Positions 11,901-20,900 of a stretch of DNA of 64,000 nucleotides are shown piece after piece. The notes beneath the pieces were generated by a model, which had not been told where the DNA came from, made no database searches, and was given only the letters and a program-made list of their open reading frames with translations. Numbering within the stretch: position 1 is the first letter of the stretch; every line of letters begins with the position of its first letter. A program made the translations under genes and the position numbers. The DNA is from Bacteroidota bacterium. GTDB lineage: Bacteria; Bacteroidota; Bacteroidia; Chitinophagales; Chitinophagaceae. The stretch is taken from positions 248,001 through 312,000 of the forward strand of contig JADJSG010000006.1 in NCBI GenBank assembly GCA_016711825.1, read 5' to 3'.

Positions 11901-14900
11901 ACCGTCGCATAAACCATTGCAACTTACATTCGTGATATTAGATACACTCACGGTTGGTGCATTCGGGGTTGACAAACTGATATTGGTAGTGCCGGTGCAA
12001 CCGTTTGCATCCGTAACTGTAATGGTATAAGTGATACCAGCACACAAGTTAGAAGCATTACCCAACACGTCTATGGTAGCACCGCCACTGATGCTGTAAA
12101 CATACGCTGGTGTACCACCTACGGTAATAGTAGTAGCCGTTCCATCACAACCTGGTAAACAAGTTGGTGCTGTAGTCGTGTTGATCGTAATTGTTGGTGC
12201 ATTTGGTGCCGTTAACTGGATGGTTGTTGTGCCTGTGCAAGCATTGGCATCGGTCACCGTGATTGTATATACTGTACCAGCACATAAGTTGGTCGCATTA
12301 CCCAAAGCATCTATTGTAGCTCCACCACTGATGCTGTAAACATACGCAGGTGTACCACCTACGGTAATAGTAGTAGCTGTACCATCACAACCCGGTACAC
12401 ATGTTACAGGTGTAGTGGTGTTGATAGTTATCGTTGGTGCATTTGGAGCGATTAACTGGATGGTTGTTGTGCCTGTGCAAGCATTGGCATCGGTCACAGT
12501 AATAGTATACACTGTACCAGCACATAAGTTGGTCGCATTACCTGAAGCATCTATTGTAGCACCGCCACTGATGCTGTAAACATACGCTGGTGTACCACCT
12601 GCGGTAATGGTCGTTGCTGTACCATCACAACCCGGTACACATGTTACAGGTGTAGTGGTATTGATCGTAATCGTTGGTGCATTTGGTGCAGTTAATTGTA
12701 TCGTTGTTGTTCCAGTGCAAGCGTTCGCATCCGTAACTGTGATTGTATATACTGTACCAGCACATAAGTTCGTTGCATTACCCAAAGCATCTATTGCAGC
12801 ACCACCACTGATGCTGTAAACATACGCTGGTGTACCACCTGCGGTTGTCGTCGTTGCTGTACCATCACAACCCGGTACACATGTTACAGGTGTAGTGGTA
12901 TTGATAGTTATCGTTGGTGCATTTGGTGCCGTTAACTGTATGGTTGTAGTTCCTGTACAGTTGTTTGCATCTGTAACTGTGATTGTATATGTAATACCTG
13001 AACATAAGTTGGTCGCATTACCCAAAGCATCTATTGCAGCTCCACCACTGATACTGTAAACATATGCTGGTGTACCACCTGCAGTGATTGTAGTAGCTGT
13101 ACCATCACAACCAGGTACACATGATACCGGTGTAGTGGTATTGATCGTAATCGTTGGTGCATTTGGTGCAGTTAACTGGATAGTTGTAGTGCCAGTACAG
13201 TTGTTTGCATCCGTTACGGTAATCGTGTAAGTAATACCTGAACATAAGTTGGTCGCATTACCCAAAACATCAATTGCAGCACCGCCACTGATGCTGTAAG
13301 CATAAGCTGGTGTACCACCTGCTGTAATGGTAGTAGCTGTTCCATCACAACCTGGTACGCATGATACCGGTGTAGTGGTATTGATATCTACGGTTAATAC
13401 ATTCGGTTCAGTCACTGTGAAACTGGTAGTGCCTACACAACTGTTGGCATCTGTTACCGTTACGGTATAACTACCTGCACATAATGCGGTGATAGCACCG
13501 GTGTTGATGTCTATCACACCAGGGGCATTGATTGCATAAGTATAACCCGGTGTTCCACCTACAGCACCTGCTTGCGCAGTACCGTCGCATACACCATTGC
13601 AACTTACATTGGTGATATTAGATACACTCACGGTTGGTGCATTCGGGGTTGATAAACTGATATTGGTTGTTCCGGTGCAACCGTTTGCATCCGTACCAGT
13701 GATAACATAATTGGTACCAGCACATAAGCCTGTAAAGGTACCTGCTGGGTTTTGGATAATACCCGCATTCGGGATGATGCTAAATACGATAAGACCTGTA
13801 CCACCAGAACCACTTACCGTAACACTACCATCGCAACCAGGTGTACAGGTTGGATTTGTACTGGCGGTTACTGTGGTAACAACAGCGGTAGGTTCATTGA
13901 TGGTAAAGCTTGTTGTAGCTGTACATAAGTTGCCATCTGTTACCGTTACGGTATAAGTACCAGCACAAAGTGCTGTTGCAGCTCCTGTGTTTACGTCAAT
14001 AACACCAGGTGCCGTAATCGTATAAGATAATGGATTGGTACCACCAAGGCCAGTTGCCTGGGCACTGCCATTGCATAAGCCATTGCAGGTAGCATCAATA
14101 ATATTTGACATCGATACTGTCAATAATGTAGGTTCAGTTATCGTAAAGCTTGTAGTACCTGTACATAGATTTGCATCGGTTACAGTCACGGTATAAGTAC
14201 CTGCACATAAACCAGTGATAGCACCCGTATTTACGTCAATAACACCAGGAGCTGTAATCGTATAACTCAAGGGGTTCAAACCACCTACACCATTTGCTTG
14301 TGCGGTACCATTGCATAAACCATTGCAGGTTACATTGGTAATATTTGATACTGTCACTGTTGGTGCGTTTGGTGCAGTTAATTGGATGGTTGTTGTTCCT
14401 GTACAGTTGTTTGCATCGGTTACCGTAATCGTATATACAGTGGCAGCACATAAGTTGGTAGCGTTGCCTGATGCATCAATTGCTGCACCACCACTGATGC
14501 TGTAAGCATAAGCGGCTGTACCACCTGCAGTAATGGTCGTTGCTGTACCATCACAACCTGGTACACATGATACGGGTGTGGTGGTATTGATATCTACGGT
14601 TAACACATTCGGTTCAGTAACTGTGAAACTGGTAGTGCCTACACAACTGTTGGCATCTGTTACCGTTACGGTATAACTACCTGCACATAATGCGGTGATA
14701 GCACCGGTGTTGATGTCAATCACACCAGGAGCAGTAATCGCAAAAGTATAACCCGGTGTGCCACCTACTGCACCTGCTTGCGCAGTGCCGTCGCATACAC
14801 CATTGCAACTTACATTGGTGATATTAGATACACTTGCTGTTGGTGCATTCGGGGTTGATAAACTGATATTGGTTGTACCGGTGCAACCATTTGCATCCGT

Positions 14901-17900
14901 ACCGGTGATAACATAATTGGTACCAGCACATAAGCCCGTAAAAGTGCCTGCTGGGTTTTGGATGATACCCGCATTCGGGATGATGCTAAATACGATAAGA
15001 CCTGTACCACCAGAACCACTTACCGTAACACTACCATCGCAACCAGGTGTACAGGTTGGATTTGTACTGGCAGTTACTGTGGTAACAACAGCGGTAGGTT
15101 CATTGATGGTAAAGCTTGTTGTAGCTGTACATAAGTTGCCATCTGTTACGGTTACGGTATAAGTACCAGCACAAAGTGCTGTTGCAGCTCCTGTGTTTAC
15201 GTCAATAACACCAGGTGCAGTAATCGTATATGATAATGGATTGGTACCACCAAGACCAGTTGCCTGGGCACTGCCATTGCATAAGCCATTGCAGGTAGCA
15301 TCAATAATATTTGACATTGAGACTGTTAACAATGCAGGTTCAGTTATCGTAAAGCTTGTAGTACCTGTACATAGATTTGCATCGGTTACAGTCACGGTAT
15401 AAGTACCAGCACATAAACCAGTGATAGCACCCGTATTTACGTCAATAACACCAGGAGCCGTAATCGTATAACTCAAGGGGTTCAAACCACCTACACCATT
15501 TGCTTGTGCGGTACCATTGCATAAACCATTGCAGGTTACATTGGTAATATTTGATACTGTCACTGTTGGTGCGTTTGGTGCAGTTAATTGGATGGTTGTT
15601 GTGGCTGTACAGTTGTTTGCATCGGTTACCGTAATCGTATATACAGTGGCAGCACATAAGTTGGTAGCGTTGCCTGATGCATCAATTGCTGCACCACCAC
15701 TGATGCTGTAAGCATAAGCGGCTGTACCACCTGCAGTAATGGTTGTCGCTGTACCATCACAACCTGGTACACATGATACGGGTGTGGTGGTATTGATATC
15801 TACGGTTAACACATTTGGTTCGGTCACTGTGAAACTGGTTGTGCCTACACAACTGTTGGCATCTGTTACCGTTACGGTATAACTACCAGCACATAATGCG
15901 GTGATAGCACCGGTGTTGATGTCAATCACACCAGGAGCAGTAATCGCAAAAGTATAACCCGGTGTGCCACCTACTGCACCTGCTTGCGCAGTACCGTCAC
16001 ATACACCATTGCAACTTACATTCGTGATATTAGATACACTTGCTGTTGGTGCATTCGGGGTTGATAAACTGATATTGGTTGTTCCGGTGCAACCGTTTGC
16101 ATCCGTACCGGTGATAACATAATTGGTACCAGCACATAAGCCCGTAAAAGTGCCTGCTGGGTTTTGGATAATACCCGCATTCGGGATGATGCTAAATACA
16201 ATGAGACCTGTACCACCAGAACCACTTACCGTAACACTACCATCGCAACCAGGTGTACAGGTTGGATTTGTACTGGCGGTTACTGTAGTAAGCACTGCAG
16301 TAGGTTCATTGATGGTAAAGCTTGTAGTAGCTGTACATAAGTTGCCATCTGTTACGGTTACGGTATAAGTACCAGCACAAAGTGCTGTTGCAGCTCCTGT
16401 ATTTACGTCAATAACACCAGGTGCAGTAATCGTATATGATAATGGATTGGTACCACCAAGGCCAGTTGCCTGGGCACTGCCATTGCATAAGCCATTGCAG
16501 GTAGCATCAATAATATTTGACATCGATACTGTCAATAATGTAGGTTCAGTTATCGTAAAGCTTGTAGTACCTGTACATAGATTTGCATCGGTTACAGTCA
16601 CGGTATAAGTACCAGCACATAAACCACTGATAGCACCCGTATTTACATCAATAACACCAGGAGCCGTAATCGTATAACTCAAGGGGTTCAAACCACCTAC
16701 ACCATTTGCTTGTGCGGTACCATTACATAAACCATTGCAGGTTACATTGGTAATATTTGATACCGTTACTGTTGGTGCGTTTGGTGCAGTTAATTGGATG
16801 GTTGTTGTGGCTGTACAGTTGTTTGCATCGGTTACCGTAATCGTATATACAGTGGCAGCACATAAGTTGGTAGCGTTGCCTGATGCATCAATTGCTGCAC
16901 CACCACTGATGCTGTAAGCATAAGCTGCTGTACCACCTGCAGTGATTGTAGTAGCTGTACCATCACAACCTGGTACACATGATACGGGTGTGGTGGTATT
17001 GATATCTACAGTTAACACATTTGGTTCGGTAATCGTAAAAGTAGAAGTTCCTGTACAGTTGTTGGCATCTGTCACGGTCACAGTGTAAGTGCCAGCACAT
17101 AATGCGGTGATAGCACCTGTGTTGATGTCTATCACACCAGGAGCAGTGATTGCATAAGTATAACCCGGTGTGCCACCTACTGCACCTGCTTGCGCAGTAC
17201 CGTCGCATACACCATTGCAACTTACATTCGTGATATTAGATACACTTGCTGTTGGTGCATTCGGGGTTGATAAAGTGATATTCGTAGTTCCGGTGCAACC
17301 ATTTGCATCCGTACCTGTGATAACATAATTGGTACCAGCACATAAGCCTTCAAAGGTACCTCCTGGGTTTTGGATAATACCTGCATTCGGGATAATACTA
17401 AATACGATAAGACCTGTACCACCAGAACCACTTACCGTAACTTCACCATCACAACCTGGAATACAAGTTGGATTCGTGCTTGAGGTTACTGTGGTAACAA
17501 CAGCGGTAGGTTCATTGATGGTAAAGCTTGTTGTAGCTGTACATAAGTTGCCATCTGTTACCGTTACGGTATAAGTACCAGCACAAAGTGCTGTTGCAGC
17601 TCCTGTGTTTACGTCAATAACACCAGGTGCAGTAATCGTATATGATAATGGATTGGTACCACCAAGGCCAGTTGCCTGGGCACTGCCATTGCATAAGCCA
17701 TTGCAGGTAGCATCAATAATATTTGACATTGAGACTGTTAACAATGCAGGTTCAGTTATCGTAAAGCTTGTAGTACCTGTACATAGATTTGCATCGGTTA
17801 CAGTCACGGTATAAGTGCCAGCACATAAACCAGTGATAGCACCCGTATTTACGTCAATAACACCAGGGGCCGTAATCGTATAACTCAAGGGGTTCAAACC

Positions 17901-20900
17901 ACCTACACCATTTGCTTGTGCGGTACCATTACATAAACCATTGCAGGTTACATTGGTAATATTTGATACTGTCACTGTTGGTGCGTTTGGTGCAGTTAAT
18001 TGGATGGTTGTTGTGGCTGTACAGTTGTTTGCATCGGTTACCGTAATCGTATATACAGTGGCAGCACATAAGTTGGTAGCGTTGCCTAATGCATCAATTG
18101 CTGCACCACCACTGATGCTATAAGCATAAGCTGCTGTACCACCTGCAGTAATGGTCGTTGCTGTACCATCACAACCAGGTACACAACTTGGTATAGTAGA
18201 AGTATTGATTGTGATAGTTAATACATTTGGTTCGGTAATCGTAAATGTAGAAGTGCCTGTACAGTTGTTGGCATCTGTCACGGTCACAGTGTAAGTGCCA
18301 GCACATAATGCGGTGATAGCACCGGTGTTGATGTCTATCACACCAGGGGCAGTAATCGCATAAGTATAACCCGGTGTTCCACCTACAGCACCTGCTTGCG
18401 CAGTACCGTCACATAAACCATTGCAACTTACATTGGTGATATTAGATACATTTGCAACAACTGCTAAAGGTTGTGTAACGGTAAAGGTGGTAGTGGCTGT
18501 ACATAAATTGGCATCAGTAGCTGTAACGGTATAAGTACCTGCACAAAGGGCTGTTGCTGCACCAGTATTAATATCAATAACACCAGGTGCGGTAATCGCA
18601 TAGGTATAATTTGGCGTACCACCAGCAACACTTGCTTGCGCAGTACCATTGCAAAGACCAAAACAAGTAACATTTACAATATTAGAAATATTAGCCGTCA
18701 ATACAGCTGGTTGAGATACCACAAATGTGGATGTAGCTGTACATAAATTGGCATCTGTGACTGTAACTGTATAAGTACCTGCACATAGCGCAGTTGCGGC
18801 ACCTGTATTTACGTTAATTACACCAGGAGCGGTAATTGAATATGATAAGGGATTAGTACCTCCTAAGCCAGTAGCCTGGGCAGAGCCATTACACAATCCA
18901 TTGCAGGTAACATTGATAATATTGGAAACACCTACACTTAAGACAGGTGGTTCAGTGACTGTAAATGTTGTAGTGGCCGTACATAGATTCGCATCTGTAA
19001 TGGTCACAGTATATATACCAGCACAAAGAGCAGTGATGGCACCAGTGTTAACATTGATTACACCAGGAAGGTTTATAGCATAAGAATAAGCTGGGGTGCC
19101 ACCAGAAGCATTTGCTTGTGCAGTACCATTACAAAGCGCGTTACAAGTTACATTGGTAATATTAGAAACGCTTGCAGTAAGCACTGGAGGCTGAGTAACA
19201 GTAAAAGTAGTAGTTGCTGTACATAAGTTTGCGTCTGTAACTGTTACTGTATAAGTACCAGCACACAATGCAGTGATGGCTCCTGAATTTGCGTTGATGA
19301 CACCAGGTACAGAAATTGCATAGGTGTATGCAGGTGTACCACCAGCGCCATTTGCAAGTGCAGTTCCATCACATAGTCCATTACATGAGACATTTGTAAT
19401 ATTAGCTATTGCAACAGATAATACCGGTGGTTGAGAAACGGTAAATGTTGTAGTTGCTGTACATAAATTAGCATCGGTTACGGTCACAGTATAAGTGCCT
19501 GCACAAAGGGCTGATGCTGCACCTGTATTAATATCTATTACACCAGGTACAGAAATAGCGTATGTATATGCAGGATTACCACCTGCTCCAGTTGCCTGGG
19601 CAGTCCCGTTACAATTTGGATTACAATTTACATTAATAATGTTAGCAATAGTAACGCTTAAAGCGGGTGGTTGTGTAATACAAAAAGTAGAAGTGATGGT
19701 ACACAGATTAGCATCTGTGGCTGTGACGGTATAACACTGAGCAGTAAGATTAATGAAATTACCTGTAATATTTGGTTGAGGGCCTAATGGTGTAATAGTA
19801 TAGGTAATAGCTCCTGTACCCCCTGTCACATTAACGGAAGCAGTACCTGTATTCGCTCCATTACATAAAACATTGGTTGTAGATGTGCTATTCCATACTA
19901 AAGCGGTTGGTTGTGTCATGACAACACTTAAAACTGAATCTTTACAATTATTCACATCGGTAACTGTTAAAGTATAAACACCAACAGGCACTCCATTATA
20001 AGTTCCTACTATACCACCAACGCCTGATGCAGTTGCAGTCATGCCTCCTGTAGGCGGTGTAAATGTGTATGAGAGATTGGTATAAGGACCAGTACCCCCT
20101 GTAACACCTGTAACGATACTCCCAACACCTCCATTACAAGGAGGGGGATTAATTGCTGTGACTGTTAAATCAGGTATTGAAGGTAAAGCTAAAACGAAGG
20201 TTGCTGTTGAAGTACATCCTTGTACATCTTTTGCAAGAATGGTGTAAGTACCCGCGCATAAATTTAAAAATGACCCGCCAGCTACTAATACTGAGTCTGA
20301 ATAAGTATTAGGAGGTACCACTAATGGGAATTTGTAGAATTTTTTAGCACCAGTTCCACCAGTTGCATTGGCAATAATAGATCCACCACAAGGGTTTGTA
20401 CAAGTAGGATTGATTTTGGAGGCTGGTGAATTGCCTGTATAAATCACTATTTGACTAGGTGTTGAAAGAATACGGGTATTAGATGCAGTACATCCATTGG
20501 CATCAGTTACTACAATTGTGTAAGTGCCTGGGCCAGGTAGATTACTAAAAATATTATTATTTATCCCTGAAATAACGGTATTTGGATAAGAAGGTGAGAT
20601 GACATAGTTATTAACAGGTGCTGTACCTCCAGTAGCATTACAAGTGATGGTACCAGTACTATCCCCAAAACAAGTTGGATTTGTTGAAGTTGGGGTTGGT
20701 AAAGTTAACACAGCGGGGTTGGCGATATTTGCTGTTGCGGTGGCTGTACAACCATAAGCATCGGTGGTTGTAATGGTATAATTACCTGCAAGAAGATTAT
20801 TCCAACTACCAGGTGCATATAATATTGCCCCCGCGGCACCTCCAGGAGGGGTACTTGCTAATGAAAATGTAAAAGGACTTGCACCCCCATTGACTTGCGT

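Noticed and set aside
8395..18258. Regular repeats resembling a CRISPR array or plasmid-type satellite
   Set aside because: Units are 240 or 1,206 bp, fully coding and in one frame, with no spacers of 30-40 bp. No cas gene is near.
8539..19734. Many 60-85-codon plus-strand frames at regular spacing, and short minus-strand frames, inside the giant gene
   Set aside because: They are shadows of the coding repeats and recur at 240 or 1,206 bp. They lack any protein family signal and repeat the complement of SprB modules.
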